NCBI GenBank assembly: GCA_025526915.1
Contig: JAHLKH010000005.1
Location: 124,001-188,000 of the forward strand
DNA: 64,000 nucleotides
Direction: 5' to 3'
Source: Entophlyctis helioformis
Lineage: Eukaryota; Chytridiomycota; Chytridiomycetes; Chytridiales; Chytriomycetaceae
Shown: in pieces, positions 20,609-33,601 of the stretch
Layout: every line of letters starts with the position of its first letter
How positions within the stretch are numbered: the stretch's first letter is position 1
Notes under the pieces: model-generated
Seen by the model: the letters and a program-made list of their open reading frames with translations, nothing else
Told to the model about the DNA's origin: nothing
The model's database searches: none
Program-made: the position numbers and the translations under genes

Positions 20609-23058
20609 ATGGTCAAGGTTCGGATGGAACCCCAGGAGCGAGCCTGGAGCCGGCATGCCATGCATGGGCACGACATGCGGGACACAGACTGACACCGGCT
20701 GCATGTGTGTGCATCCAGGTGACTGCCGACAAGGTCCGAGAGATTGCCAAGAGCTGCCTGGCCAGCACGGCCAATCTCAACGGCATCGTGAGCCTGCTTG
20801 AGCATGGCGAGGTTCGTTTTTCTGAGGGTTGACGGCAACCTGATGCTGCGCAGACCAGGCCATGGGACATGGACAGCCAGGCCAATGCATGGCACGGCTG
20901 TGAGATGCAGGATTGCTGACTGGAAGCACTACCCGTGATCTCGCACCGTCGATGCGCAGAGCTCCAACCCAGAGATCGCCCATGCTGCCATCACCTCGCT
21001 TCAGTTTGTGTTCTCAAAGCTGGTCGCTGCCGGAAACCTCGACAAGGCCAAGACTGAGGCGGGCTCCGGTGGCAAGAGCAGTGCTGCTGGCGACTCGAGT
21101 GCGCAGAAGCTCGCTGGGTGGCTTCGCGAGAACCGCATGCACTATCTTGCGCTCCTGCGTGAAACCATGACTCTGCCGGATCCCAAGCTGCAGGTCGGTT
21201 GGCACATGAGGCTCAAAGATCAGAACGGCACAGGATGTGCCCGACTGACCCTCTGCAACCAGATCGTGTCCTGGGACAAGTACATTCTGATGATCAAGGA
21301 CGCCACGGAACGTGTGAACGAGTTCCAGCAGTCTCTGTTCGCGCCACTCGTCGAGTCGCTGATTTGCCCCAGCGATCAGCTTTCCTCGGCGCTTCTTGCC
21401 AAGATCCTCGACACGTTGAACGCCTACGACGACCTGCGGTTTTTCTTCTTCAGAGCTGCATCGTAAGTGTTGGGAGTCGAATGGCGTGCGATCATTCTGA
21501 CCAACAATGCCCAAACCGATCGCAATCACAGGAAGATCATGATGGACAGACTCGAGGATGCAGAGGACGTCCCAGCCAAAAAGGTGTGATCTGCAGCTGC
21601 AACCCAAGTTCTGTCGGTCTGTTAATGCTGACGCTTTGGTGTTTTGCTTTTGTTGATGAATGGTCTCTATGGCAGCGCGCCAGGAGCAGCGGTTCGGCTG
21701 CGCAAGAGCCCAAGGCACCTGTCTCGATTCGCAGTGCCTTTGCCATCATCAGCAAGCTGCGGCCAGCCCCGTCGAATGCTGGTCAGATGAGTGTGCTCTG
21801 TGAAGGCAGCATGACTGGCATGGACAACAGCAAGAACAACAGCTTGGACCGTGCTTTGAATTACCAGCGCGCATTCAGTGACTGCTGGCTGGCGTTCATG
21901 AGATACCCGCTTCCAAAAGACATCTACAAGGCTATCTTGGAATCGCTTCACCAGAAAATCATCCCTCACCTGCACCAGCCGGTGCTGCTGATGGACTTTT
22001 TGGTCGATGCGTACAACTCTGGTACGCTGCCTGTGCACTCATCGGTTGAATGCGCATTCTGCGAGTCGTATGCTTGCGGCACTGTGCCTTCTTGTCTGAC
22101 ACTCACGTCGACTTTGGCAATAGGTGGCATTGTCAGCCTGCTCGCTCTCAACGGTGTGTTCACGCTCATCCACGAGCACAACCTGGACTACCCAGACTTT
22201 TTTGCAAAGCTCTACGCGCTCTTTGATCCCAGCCTTCTCCATTACAAGTACCGTGCTCGTTTCTTCCGTCTCGTCGAGCTGTTCTTGTCCTCATCGTAAG
22301 CCCACGCACCACCATGATGCTTGATTCAACCGCTAACTGCTCGATTGTGCATTGCCGTGCATAACAACTGCAAAGGTATCTGCCGGCGTACATGGTGTCT
22401 GCTTTTGTGAAGCGCATGGCACGTCTGTGCCTGCTGTCGCCGCCCGCTGGCATTGTCATGATTCTGCCATTCATCTTCAACCTGCTCAAGAAGCATCCGT
22501 CGTGCATCCGTCTCATTCACAGCTCGGCAGAGAAGCTTGAGCAAATGGACGGTATGTGCCCATGCCTGTCCTGCCATGGTCACATATGCTGCCATCTGAG
22601 GCAGCGTTTGCAATATCCTGGCACACTCTAACCAGGCTGCTTGGCACGACCGATGTGTGTGCGTTTAACAACAGATCCTTTTGACTTTGCTGAGCTGGAC
22701 CCAAACAAGTGCGGTGCACAGGACAGCTACCTGTGGGAGATCCTTGCTCTCAAGCAGCACGCGATCCACACCGTGTCTGGGCTTGCGCGCGTGTTTGAAG
22801 ACTCTCTCGCCAACCCAGCGTATGACCTTGAGGATTTTATGGATCACACCTTCAAGACGGTAAGCCCGCTCCTTGCGCACACCGACGATGCCGGAAGCAC
22901 ATAGCTGTGGCTGATGCTGCACTTGAATGCGCTGCCGGCAGATGGTCGAGGCCGAGACGCATTCCAAGAAGCGAAAGCGCATCCAGGAGGAGCCGCCCGC
23001 CACGGCCGTCAAAATCAACCCAGGCTGGCTGGCTGGCTCGCTGTGGGCAGAGGCCTGA
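20609..23058 (+). CDS. NOC4: Nucleolar complex protein 4 (Noc4/Utp19), CBF/Mak21 family
   Basis: Component of the Noc4-Nop14 complex required for 18S rRNA maturation and 40S export. Plus-strand exons encode VREIAKSCL..., a run of helical segments, and then the diagnostic CBF/Mak21 block: GVFTLIHEHNLDYPDF, KLYALFDPSLLHYKYR and ARFFRLVELFL. The next exon carries SAFVKRMARLCLLSPP. The C-terminus is basic (HSKKRKRIQEE) and ends at TGA 23058. About ten exons; donors such as GTAAGT at 21464 and GTACG/GTATG elsewhere are canonical. The start is uncertain: ATG 20609 joins in frame to the next exon only by using a weak donor directly after MVK. FIP1 follows 52 bp downstream on the same strand. Confidence 0.9.
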
Positions 23059-23110
23059 TCAGGCCGCAAGCCGCCTCCATGGCACCTTTCCTGAGGTGTC
23101 TTGTTGTCGA

Positions 23111-24625
23111 ATGAACCTGCCAGGCTTGCCTGAAGATCGCCGCGAGATCATGGACGACGACGACGACGTCAACCTCTACACGAGCGAGGGCGGCCCCACG
23201 GCCGTGCCGCAGCAAGACCAGCCCGCCAAAGCCCCAGCACACAGCAATGGTGAGGAGCGCACGCCATCGGCAGGGTACGTTGGGGCTGCTGTGTGCTGAC
23301 AGCCCCTGCCTGGCGTGACGATGCCCACATATCGAACCAACAGAGGCGAGCAGCGGAAGCGACGCTGGAAGCGACGACGAGAGCGAAGACGTACGTTGCT
23401 TGCTGGCCTGCTTGAACAGCTGCACCCGCCAAGCTGCCTGCCAGCTGCCTGCGAGCTGCCCTCAGCGAGCCATTGCAGCTTTGGCTGTCGCCGCCGCTCA
23501 CCTCGCCTTGCTGCCTTGCCTTGTCTGGCCATGCTGTCTGGTCATCCGACTGACCTGCTGCCGGCCGTCCCGGGTCGCGTCTCACCACAGGAAGTCGAGA
23601 TTGTGCTCACTGCTCCGTCCACAGATGCACAGCCCGGTGCACCAGCATCCTCATCGGCGGCATCGGCTGCTCTGGCTGCCCAAAGCACGGATGCCCAAGA
23701 CAAAGACGCGGGCGCAGGGTCCAGCAAGGCGGCAGTCAAGCACGCCATTGGCATGCCGATCCCTCGCCAGGACTCAACTGCTCCAGCCATTGGTGCAGTG
23801 GCAGGAGCCCCAGGCTCGGCTGCTGCTGCTGCTGCTGTTGCCGCTGGCGGAAAGCCGGGCGTTGACTTTAACGCAGTCGCCAAATACGAGGGCAAGGATC
23901 TCTTTGATGTCGAGCTGGAGTCGTTTGAGGACAAGCCTTGGCGCAAGCCTGGCGCAGACATCACCGACTATTTCAACTACGGCTTCAACGAGCAGACCTG
24001 GAATGCGTACTGCAGCAAGCAACGGGCGATGCGTGATGAACTTGAGCTTCAGAAACGCATGAGTGTGCGTTATGCCCAGCCCGTCGCGCTCATCTGACAC
24101 GCACTGACGCGTCTTCATGTAATGCTGCTGCCCTAGGCGTACGAAACCATGGACTACGGCTTTGACATGCAAGCCTTTGCAGCGCAGCAGCGAATGCTTG
24201 GCGCGCCTGCCGCAGCCTTTCCTGCTGGAAAGTTTCAAAGAGCCCCAGCCGGCGGTACCGCTCCTGGCACAGCCGACGGAATACAGCGGTCTCAGCAACA
24301 GCCTGTGCTTGGAAAGCGTTCTCGCTTTGACGACGAGGCGGCCTCTTTCCCAGGAGACTCGAACGGTGAACATGATGGCAACGGTATGCTCATGGGCAGA
24401 TGCACTGTGTAGTCGCCTATAATCTAATCACACGGATGCCGCATCATCACACACGCCATTCACACGACAAGCGTCGCGGCCGGCACAACGCCAGCAATCT
24501 CAGCCAATTCACGGCTTTCCGCATCCAATGGGCTTTCCGCCTCGACCTGTGAGTATATGAGCGTGCTACAGTGATTGTTGCTGTAGATTCCAGTCACTAC
24601 AAGTCTTGCCAGACTTTTATCGCGG

Positions 24626-24724
<99 letters not shown>

Positions 24725-25511
24725 CAGGATATGTTTGGCGGTATACCTCCAGGATTTCCTGGGCATCCTTTTGGAATGCACGGCGGTATGATGCCCCCTG
24801 GAATGGCTCCACCGTTGGGTGGAATGCCAATGCCGCATAGAGGCGGCATGGTGCGGCCGCAGATGGTTGGCACTCAGCCTCCGGCATTAGCCTCTACTGC
24901 AGCCGCGCCACCCATGATGGCGATGCCAGGCATGCCACCGCACATGCAGGCGATGCACGGAATGCAGGGGATGCCGGGCCAGCCGCCTGGACATGGACCA
25001 GCAGGAATGCAGCCGCCGTTTGGGTTCCCCCCGCGTGGAATGCAACCGTCCGCTGTGCCGGGATCTGGCCCGCAAATGCCCTTTGACCCTCGTGGCATGC
25101 AGGGCCGTGCACCAGACGATGCGAATCGAGGCGATGGGTCGCCTACACCCTACGACCGCGAGCAGTCAAGTCGAGGTGATCCGTCACGGGATGGAGAGCG
25201 CGACAAGAGCCGTGAAAGGGAGCGGGATCGCAGCGACCGCGACCGTGACCGTGACCGACAGCGGGACCGCGACCGTGGCGACCGTGGCGACCGCGACCGC
25301 GAACGTGATCGATCGGACAGAGAAAGAGGCGAAAAGAGTGAACGAGGCCGCGACAGGGAGCGCGACAGAGACAGAGGGGACAGGGGGGACAAGGATCGCG
25401 ATCGCGATAGGTAAGCCAATCGCCGCCTCCCTTGGCATGACCCTTGCAAGTTGCTGTGAACTGTTTCTAACGGCACGAATGCCCACACGTTGACTCAGGA
25501 AACGGAGATAG
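23111..25511 (+). CDS. FIP1: Pre-mRNA 3'-end processing factor Fip1
   Basis: Subunit of the cleavage and polyadenylation factor that links poly(A) polymerase to the RNA-binding subunits. The Fip1 motif is in the exon around 23870-24060: [27 protein letters not shown] and [13 protein letters not shown]. The N-terminus is acidic (MDDDDDV at 23150 is an alternative start). The C-terminal half is Pro/Gly/Met-rich ([14 protein letters not shown]...) and then an Arg-Asp/Arg-Glu repeat domain (about 25150-25410), as in metazoan FIP1L1 rather than yeast Fip1. The last coding exon has 13 nt (25499-25511, ...RKRR stop). Intron 24549-24727 contains a 95-bp CA repeat. Convergent with the kinesin gene, 66 bp between stops. 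Confidence 0.92.
24628..24722 (+). repeat. (CA)47 microsatellite abutting a 3' splice site
   Basis: Perfect CA repeat of 95 bp inside FIP1 intron 24549-24727. It ends five bases before the exon (TACAG|GATATG), so it occupies the position of the polypyrimidine tract and over half the intron. Confidence 0.95.
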
Positions 25512-25577
25512 GCAATGTCTGGGTTTGGGAAGTTCTTTGGCGAGTTCAATGAAAGCAAACGGACATGAATTGGAGCA

Positions 25578-28500
25578 TCACTGTTGGTTGCATTCTGGCT
25601 GGATGCCGCTTGGATCGGCTGCGTCTCCCTGCTTTCCGCGACCCTTTGGTGCACTGTTTTCCTTGTCTTGAGCGGTTGCTCTGGTGCGGCGATGACGCGG
25701 CATCGTGGTTGGAGCACTTGCTGCGACACCTCCAGATCCAATCAAGTCGCTTGGCTGTGATTGCCTTGGCTTTGCCTGAGACAGCACATCACTCTGTGCG
25801 GTCAGGGCCAGAGGTGCTGCGCTGCCTCCAATGTCGTTGTCTGCTGCTGCCACCTTGCTAATATTGCTTGCTGAGCTTGGCTGGATAGACAAGGCAGACG
25901 CGCGCTCTCTCTGGCCCGCTGCAGAGACTGCCGGACGCTGATCGGGCAGTGCTCCTTGCATCATCCGAGCTCGCGCCAGACTAGAGTGGCTCTGCTGTGC
26001 GGTTGCTGGTTCGGCGTGTGCGCTGGCACTTTTGATATCCTCGAGGCGAGCATTTGCAACGGAGAGCATGGTTTCGAGATGCAACACCCGATCCTCCATC
26101 TGTCGTCGCTTCGTTTTTTCTGTTGCAGCACAACAGTCCATGAGAAACGCAGTTCCGGGTCAGCAAGCCAGTTCAAGGCGTAAGCCGCTCAAGTGCCCGG
26201 ATGAGATGCCACGATCACCTTCAGCAAGGAACATCTGTGACGTGTTGAGCCTCTTTCGGAAATCAGCAACCAGCTTCTCCATAATCTCAGCCTTGTGGTT
26301 GGCAAGGCCGAGCTGTTATGATTGCATTTGCAGTTGTTCCGCAATAAGTTAGTCTGAGCTGAGAAAACGCTACCCGCTGTGTGCACATATAGACCGGCTC
26401 ACCTGGTCTGCAAAGCTGTCATGCTCGACTTTCGCATGCGCGCTGCTTTCTCTGCTCTTTGGCAACGTTTCGAGAATGCCAATCGCCAGCTCGGAAGGCT
26501 CGTCCTGCAATGCATGATCGATGTGCACAAATAACGTCAACATTGGCCGTGGGACAGCATTGAATCGCTGGATGTGTCCAACAGAAAACCGTCGGACAAC
26601 ACAAACGCGTCCACAAAACCCAACAGACCTCTGAGCTTGCAGTATACGGCATGTGCTCTGCCATCGAGGGTTGCTGCTGCTGAAGCTCACTTCATGGCAC
26701 AATGCAGCCCCAAAGTCAGCACGAGGTTCTCTCAGGCAGCGATTGCGTCCGCCGAACACCTACTTACCTTAATGAACGATGCAATCTGCTTCGCAGGTCG
26801 TCAATTGTGAGTGCTTGCTCGGCAAACTCCTTCTCAAGCCGGCATATCCTTTGTCGCAGGTACTGATTCTGTATGTTTCCAAGCAGGTTAGATATACTCG
26901 ACTTGAACCAGCTAAGCACAGCACCGGGCCCTTCTGTCAATGTCACACACCTCCTTGTCACGATTCTTCTCTGATTGTTGCGTTGTGGAAACAATAGCTC
27001 CCAAGTCATCAAGCGTAATCTGTCCAGCAGCGCACAGCCGCTCCTCAATCGCTTCGAGAGCGGCGCATGCAGCTTGGCCTTTGACGCCAACATTTGCAAG
27101 CTCCTGGCGGCACGCTTCGAGCTCAGAGTTCAGCTCGGCTGCGTCTCGCTCCCATTTTTCCTGCCGAGCTTGAAGCTCTTGCTGGGAACGATCACGAATC
27201 GAGTCAATCTATGTACAGCATGTCCAATAAGCGACATCCGCAGCGTATGCCGGGGCAAAGAAATGGCGGCATTCAAAAGTCAGCATGACTCTTTCATCGG
27301 GATGGCGTTTGGCAAGAAGCATGCCATCACCTCTCGCACAAGCTCATCGATACGCTTCTGCTGGCGGGCCCGTTCTTCAATGGCTCGACTCTGATCGTCG
27401 GAGTATTGTCTGGACTTGACTTCGTTCTCTGCACGCTCATCCTCCAAAAGAATGTCGAGCTGCCCAGCCCTTTCGCGGGCCGTGGCTAGGCTTTGTTCAA
27501 GCTCTCGTACCCGTGCCTTGTTTTCCAATTGCGTCTGTACACAGGGATGAGTTCAAATGGTTGCGGCATGTACGCTTGCATGTGCGATATGTGGCTGGTT
27601 TCCAGCCGAGTTTCACTTGCCATTTCCAGCTGGACACATCGCTCTTGCAGCTCATCGCATTCTTGGCGCATGGCCTTGAGCATGCGCTCTCGCTCCTGAT
27701 CGGGTCGCCCAGTTCATCGAATGCAACGGGGATGAGCAAATGCCAGCCATGCATGTATCAGCATTCAGCAAGCTTACAGCTACTTTAGCATTGCATTCCT
27801 CGAGCTCCTTCAAAGCGCATGAAAGCCTTGACGTTGCCTCGACATTGTTGCTTTGGATCTTGGCTGCCTCAACCTTGAACTGCTTCAGCTCGCTCACCAC
27901 TCGAGCGTATTGGTCCTGCTGCTGTGCATATTCCTTCGCATTGGCTGTTGTGGTTGACTGCAGCACAGAATAGTCTTTGCAGAGGGACTGATAGTCTCGT
28001 TCGAGGTGCTTGAGAATCATACATGGCAGAATTATCAGTATGGAATTGTCAACGCAGCGGCTGGCTACGGCGTGCAGTAGCCAAACGCGTTACCTGGTAA
28101 TCGGTAAACTGGATCTGCAGTTTCTCTTTGAGTCGGCTATTGGACTGCGCAACCGCCACCAACTCGCTTTCGACCTGTGTACGCTTAGAATACAGCTCGC
28201 TTGCATCTGAATAGCAACTGCAAGTCAGATTCTGCACAAACACATTTGGCAAAGAGTCACGGATACCTTTCTTCGAAATTGACAACTGATGCTTCAAGTT
28301 GTCGATAGTGGCTCGAAGCGACTTGACAGTATGGCCATGGTTTGAATCCACTTCAAGTCGATGCTTGAGCTGGCTCAGGTATGATGCACAGCGTGCTTCC
28401 GACGATGCCGCCCTACTCATAAGAGCGGCCAAGGCTGATTCAAGAACATCGATGTGCTTTTCAAAAGAATCGCGCGTGTCAAGAACGAGTTGCGGGAGGT

Positions 28501-31500
28501 GGGACAAGCATTCAAGCTGATCAGCGAGTGCCGATGCGCGTGTCTCGATTGCCGCCTTCTCGGTCATGAGCTGCTCAATCTGCGCGGCCGTGTGTGACTC
28601 GAGTGTCGACTTGCCATCCAGTGCATCTTGCAGTTGGTCCGCAAGTGCCGATGCGCGTGTCTCGATTGCCGCCTTCTCGGTCATCAACTGCTCAATCTGC
28701 GCGGCCGTGTGTGACTCGAGTGTCGACTTGCCATCCAGTGCGTCCTGCAGTTGGTCCGCAAGTGCCGATGCGCGTGTCTCGATTGCTGCCTTCTCGGTCA
28801 TCAGCTGCTCAATCTGCGCGGCCGTGTGTGACTCGAGTGTCGACTTGCCATCCAGTGCGTCCTGCAGTTGGTCCGCAAGTGCCGATGCGCGTGTCTCGAT
28901 TGCCGCCTTCTCGGTCATGAGCTGTCAATCTGCGCGGCCGTGTGTGACTCGAGTGTCGACTTGCCATCCAGTGCATCTGCAGTTGGTCCGCAAGTGCCGA
29001 TGCGCGTGTCTCGATTGCCGCCTTCTCGGTCATGAGCTGCTCAATCTGCGCGGCCGTGTGTGACTCGAGTGTCGACTTGCCATCCAGTGCATCTTGCAGT
29101 TGGTCCGCAAGTGCCGATGCGCGTGTCTCGATTGCTGCCTTCTCGGTCATCAGCTGCTCAATCTGCGCGGCCGTGTGTGACTCGAGTGTCGACTTGCCAT
29201 CCAGTGCATCTTGCAGTTGGTCCGCAAGTGCCGATGCGCGTGTCTCGATTGCTGCCTTCTCGGTCATGAGCTGTTCAATCTGCGCGGCCGTGTGTGACTC
29301 GAGTGTCGACTTGCCATCCAGTGCGTCCTGCAGTTGGTCCGCAAGTGCCGATGCGCGTGTCTCGATTGCTGCCTTCTCGGTCATCAGCTGCTCAATCTGC
29401 GCGGCCGTGTGTGACTCGAGTGTCGACTTGCCATCCAGTGCATCTTGCAGTTGGTCCGCAAGTGCCGATGCGCGTGCTCGATTGCCGCCTTCTCGGTCAT
29501 GAGCTGCTCAATCTGCGCGGCCGTGTGTGACTCGAGTGTCGACTTGCCATCCAGTGCGTCTTGCAGTTGGTCCGCAAGTGCCGATGCGCGTGTCTCGATT
29601 GCTGCCTTCTCGGTCATCAGCTGCTCAATCTGCGCGGCCGTGTGTGACTCGAGTGTCGACTTGCCATCCAGTGCGTCCTGCAGTTGGTCCGCAAGTGCCG
29701 ATGCGCGTGCCTCGATTGCCGCCTTCTCGGTCATGAGCTGCTCAATCTGCGCGGCCGTGTGTGACTCGAGTGTCGACTTGCCATCCAGTGCATCTTGCAG
29801 TTGGTCCGCAAGTGCCGATGCGCGTGTCTCGATTGCCGCCTTCTCGGTCATCAGCTGCTCAATCTGCGCGGCCGTGTGTGACTCGAGTGTCGACTTGCCA
29901 TCCAGTGCATCTTGCAGTTGGTCCGCAAGTGCCGATGCGCGTGTCTCGATTGCTGCCTTCTCGGTCATCAGCTGCTCAATCTGCGCGGCCGTGTGTGACT
30001 CGAGTGTCGACTTGCCATCCAGTGCATCTTGCAGTTGGTCGCGAGTGCCGATGCGCGTGCCTCGATTGCTGCCTTCTCGGTCATGAGCTGCTCGATCTGC
30101 GCGGCCGTGTGTGACTCCAGCATCAGGTACTTTGATGATATCATCTCTCTTTCCGACATTTCACGTTCGAGCGTTTCCTTGATGGAATGCATGTCTTGCC
30201 GGTACGCCGTTTCTTTCGAAATTGCAAGATCTGCGGCGGCCCGCAACTGGCTTTGATATTCTTCGAGTAGTTTAAGTGCTTCGTCCTTTTCTCTGCGAAG
30301 ACTGAACAGCAGCCCTGCAAGAGGCTGTCCGTCCAAACATCCAAATACATGTCAGTCCTGAGCCTCGCCCAAGGTCATACAACTCACAAACCTCCATTTC
30401 CGGTAATGGAACGTCTGCCAAAGGCCCACTGTCTGCCATGAGAAGCTGAATGCTTGACAGCATGTTTTCCCGGATCAAAGCCTGTTGCCGGTCCATCACG
30501 AGTCAGAATAAATGCCGTTGGCGAAGCATTGACACTGTACGCTGAAACAAAACTTACAGGATCGACAATGGGGGCCATACCCTCGCCAGAATGGGTGGTC
30601 CTTTCATCATCGTTGCTTTTCGTCGAGTCGAGGACGAGTGCAATGTCATTGACTGAATCGGCTTGGCCAGTGCCATCGTGAGGCAATACGGTGCTGGCGG
30701 GAGAATCGCCGATTGAGGATTCCTGTAGCGGCTCATGGAATGCGACTCCAGGAAACCATGTGCGACGACGACTAATCCGTGCTTTCTGTCAGCAGTAAGG
30801 AGCAGCAACCATTTACGCGAACAAATTAGAACAGTAACCAAAATCAGCATTGTACACCCTGCCAAAAACAGTATCAACCTTGGCGAGATGACTGTTGTCA
30901 GGATCAGCATCGAGGTGTGATGCGTTCAAGATGAACTTGCTCAGGCTTCCCATCTTGTCGTAGAAATGCATCTGGGTTGCACAAGGCAATTGTGTTAGGG
31001 GGATATGGCATATCGTGGAAGGTGATTCACCATCGAAAAACAAGGCCTCAGGATCGGCTTCTGACCTTGCTGTCGCCGTCAGCTTCCGTGTCAAATGAGC
31101 CTGTTGCACTCCGCTTTGAAGGACCTGATGGCGTCTGCATCACACCAGTGTTAAGAGCATTATTCCCAGCCCAACTGGTCAGATGCATCTGGGCCATTTT
31201 GAAGACATACATGCTGGTTTGATGCTTGCGTGTAGGCGGCATCCCCTGCTGTGTTGGCTGACAAAGTCTGCTGCGTTGTCAAAATGGATGATCAGAAAAC
31301 AAATGCATAGAGTCAGCGCTTTAAAAGGACCAAGAGCAGGGTAGCCAATCCACGTGCACATAGACTGACCAACGCAAGCTGCTGTCTGAGAAGCTCATTT
31401 TCGCGACGCAACTGCTTGATGCGCATTTCGTCAGACACACTCTCGTTAACGCGTGGTTTGTTGACAATAAACTTGGCGCGGCTTGCAAACCGAAGTGTAG

Positions 31501-33559
31501 AGTGTGTTTCATCCGAGTGGATGGTCGCTGGAGTAATGGTGCACACGATGGCCATCTTTGCATTGCCTCCAAGAGACGGCTGCAAAATGCGCGTCAATTT
31601 CGAGTCGCGATAAGGAATATGCCTGATTGTAGAGCAGAGCAAAGCAGTGTGGCCAAGGTCAGCATGGATGGGTTTCGCTGGACAAACAATCGCTGTATGC
31701 ATACTTATCCCCTCCTTCCGAAAGTTTTCCAATGACATTGGCCAAAGAAAGCAGGCTCTTGTTGATGTGCCCGCCCTCCTTAAGTCGCATGCCCTCAGCT
31801 CCAGTGTGACCAGCACGCTCCGAGCCAGCCAGGTCGACAAGGTTCTGTTATGGCGGAAACGCAGTCGGCTTGTTAGCGTGCGCCACCATCGTGCATGAAT
31901 GGTCAAGATAAAGTCTCGACTGGTCATTACCAATTGGGAGACTTTAACCGCAGTCTCCTTGTTTGGCAAGCCTTTGTGGAGGACAGGGTCGGTTCGCTCG
32001 CGACTTTCAATGACCTGTGTGTGGATATTGCCACGAATATGCAAGCGTGAGTGCCAGATGGTAATGAGTGTCAAGCTACCAAAACACTCATGGCCATACC
32101 ATTTTAAAGATGGTGTGTGAGCGGCTGCTGGTGTCGTTCATGTTTGTTTCTCCCGTGTGGCGGTTTTCTGGTTGCAGTGCAGGACGATAATGCGGTGATT
32201 AGGTGGGTGGATACTGGCCAGTAGTTGATCTGTCAGATGCCAATGGGCCGTGATACGTTGCCAAGCTCTCACTTTCTCCGATGATGAGAAGGTCCATGAC
32301 TTGATCGGCAGACCGGACAACATGCTCGACGAGATTCTTGACATAGATTCCACGCTAGCATTGCATGGTGCAGAGTGAGCCTCATCTTTGCCATGAAAAC
32401 GAGCCCACGATGACAACAGGAACGGGCAAAGAGCAGCAACTCATGCAACATGATACAGCACCGACGCAGCGCTGTCAGGCACCGTTGTCAACCATGTTAC
32501 CTTGTTGTCTTCGTGGATCTTGAGGTTTACGTTGGTTGGCGAAAGTAAATCACGAATGACTTCGTTGTAGATTTCCAGGTACGAAACGCGCAGAAGAAAC
32601 TCTCGGTCGGCATTCTGACGGATGGTTGGTGGATTGACAGCAGCGCGGTTTACAGAGTGCGTGAGACATGCCGCCTGGATGCATGACTTGGCGCAGCAAC
32701 CAGCAGATACCTGAAGGATGTGACGGAACACGTGCTCGATTGCAAGCAAGATGACGCCTGCCTCTGTCTCGTCACCCATCATCGTATGCGTCTTTCCAGA
32801 CGATGTTTGTCCATATGCAAAGATGGTGCCTAGCAAAGCGCAAAGAAGAGCGTTGCGAGCCAATCATTAGGTATCAAGCCCGGACAAGGATACACGGGTA
32901 GCAGGTTCACCAGGTCGCCACGCCAGCCATGAGTCACAAACCGTTGATGCCCTGCATTGCGGACTCGACAATATCGTGCGCAAGTGTGTTGTAGACAACG
33001 TTCGTGGTGGTTTCTTGGTCAAAGACGTAATCTGTCGCGTTGAGTTGACGCGGACGCCGAGCCACAGACCAAAGTTAGACAAGTGCACAAGCCAGTGGCA
33101 TGTACATCCACCCATTGGCCGCAGACGGCATGGCAGCATTGGCTGTATACCGAAAACGTATGGCGACGAGCCAGGCAGTATCTTCAACTCGGATGCGGCT
33201 GCACTCGGCGGGCCTGAAGAACTTGCGCCAGCACCGCACGATGATGGGTTGGGATATGCACTTGCGCTGTTGGCAGCAGCAAAGGCCGCATGGGCCGACA
33301 CTGGCGCTGCAGGCCAAATGGCGCTCTGTTCAAACACCCATCCTCCGAGCGTTTCTCCGGCAACCCGCTCTCTGTTGTTCAGAGGACGGACCCTGACGGC
33401 AACCGAAACTCCAACACTGTTGCTGCTGTTGCCGCTTGTGCCACTTCCTGGCCCGGCACCGACCCCAACACCAACACCGCTTGTGCGACTGCTTCTGGAG
33501 CCGCCGCCGCCGCCGCCGACACCGTCAGTGGTTGGATCGCCAAGATCACGTTCGTCCAT
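25578..33559 (-). CDS. Kinesin-7 (CENP-E-like) motor with long coiled coil
   Basis: N-terminal microtubule motor with a long stalk. The first exon from 33559 is Gly/Ser-rich and then reads [15 protein letters not shown]. Further exons give the P-loop [18 protein letters not shown] (about 32770-32827), [13 protein letters not shown], switch [13 protein letters not shown], switch [14 protein letters not shown] and [20 protein letters not shown], and a neck with [14 protein letters not shown]. Both IKN(I)KSL and SSRSHTIF forms are typical of the CENP-E/kinesin-7 group, which works at kinetochores. The stalk contains thirteen near-identical 39-residue units (28530-30115) and further coiled coil. 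The tail is basic ([20 protein letters not shown]...) and ends at 25578. As assembled, four single-base deletions in the repeats break the frame, so the stalk cannot be translated continuously. The start is 42 bp from the divergent plus-strand gene. Confidence 0.88.
28530..30115 (-). repeat. Tandem 117-bp array encoding 39-residue coiled-coil units
   Basis: Thirteen complete units plus partial ends of a 117-bp repeat on the minus strand. Each encodes [18 protein letters not shown] followed by [21 protein letters not shown], and units are almost identical at the DNA level. Variation is limited to a few sites (T/A before RASAL, GCATCT versus GCGTCC, GCC versus GCT). The length of 39 residues equals four heptads plus one hendecad, which keeps a coiled coil in register. 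Relative to the consensus, single bases are missing at about 28924, 28977, 29476 and 30040, and each moves the reading frame. Whether these are real or assembly errors cannot be told from the sequence. Confidence 0.95.
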
Positions 33560-33601
33560 GTTGTCGCGTTCCGCGTTTGATTCGGTTCGCCAAGCAAAAA
33601 A
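33560..33601. promoter_or_regulatory. Kinesin / acidic-tail gene head-to-head interval (42 bp)
   Basis: Only 42 bp between divergent ATG codons. It contains a short A-run (AAAAAA, 33596-33601) just before the plus-strand ATG. A shared core promoter is inferred. Confidence 0.45.

Noticed and set aside
24571..24873. Poly-His/Thr or poly-Cys/Val frames across the CA repeat
   Set aside because: Translation of a microsatellite lying in an intron.
25150..25410. Arg-Asp repeats as a possible separate repeat element
   Set aside because: They are in frame with FIP1 and match the known RD/RE-rich tail of metazoan FIP1L1.
28566..30086. Plus-strand frames repeating [17 protein letters not shown]
   Set aside because: Exact shadow of the kinesin coiled-coil repeat on the other strand.
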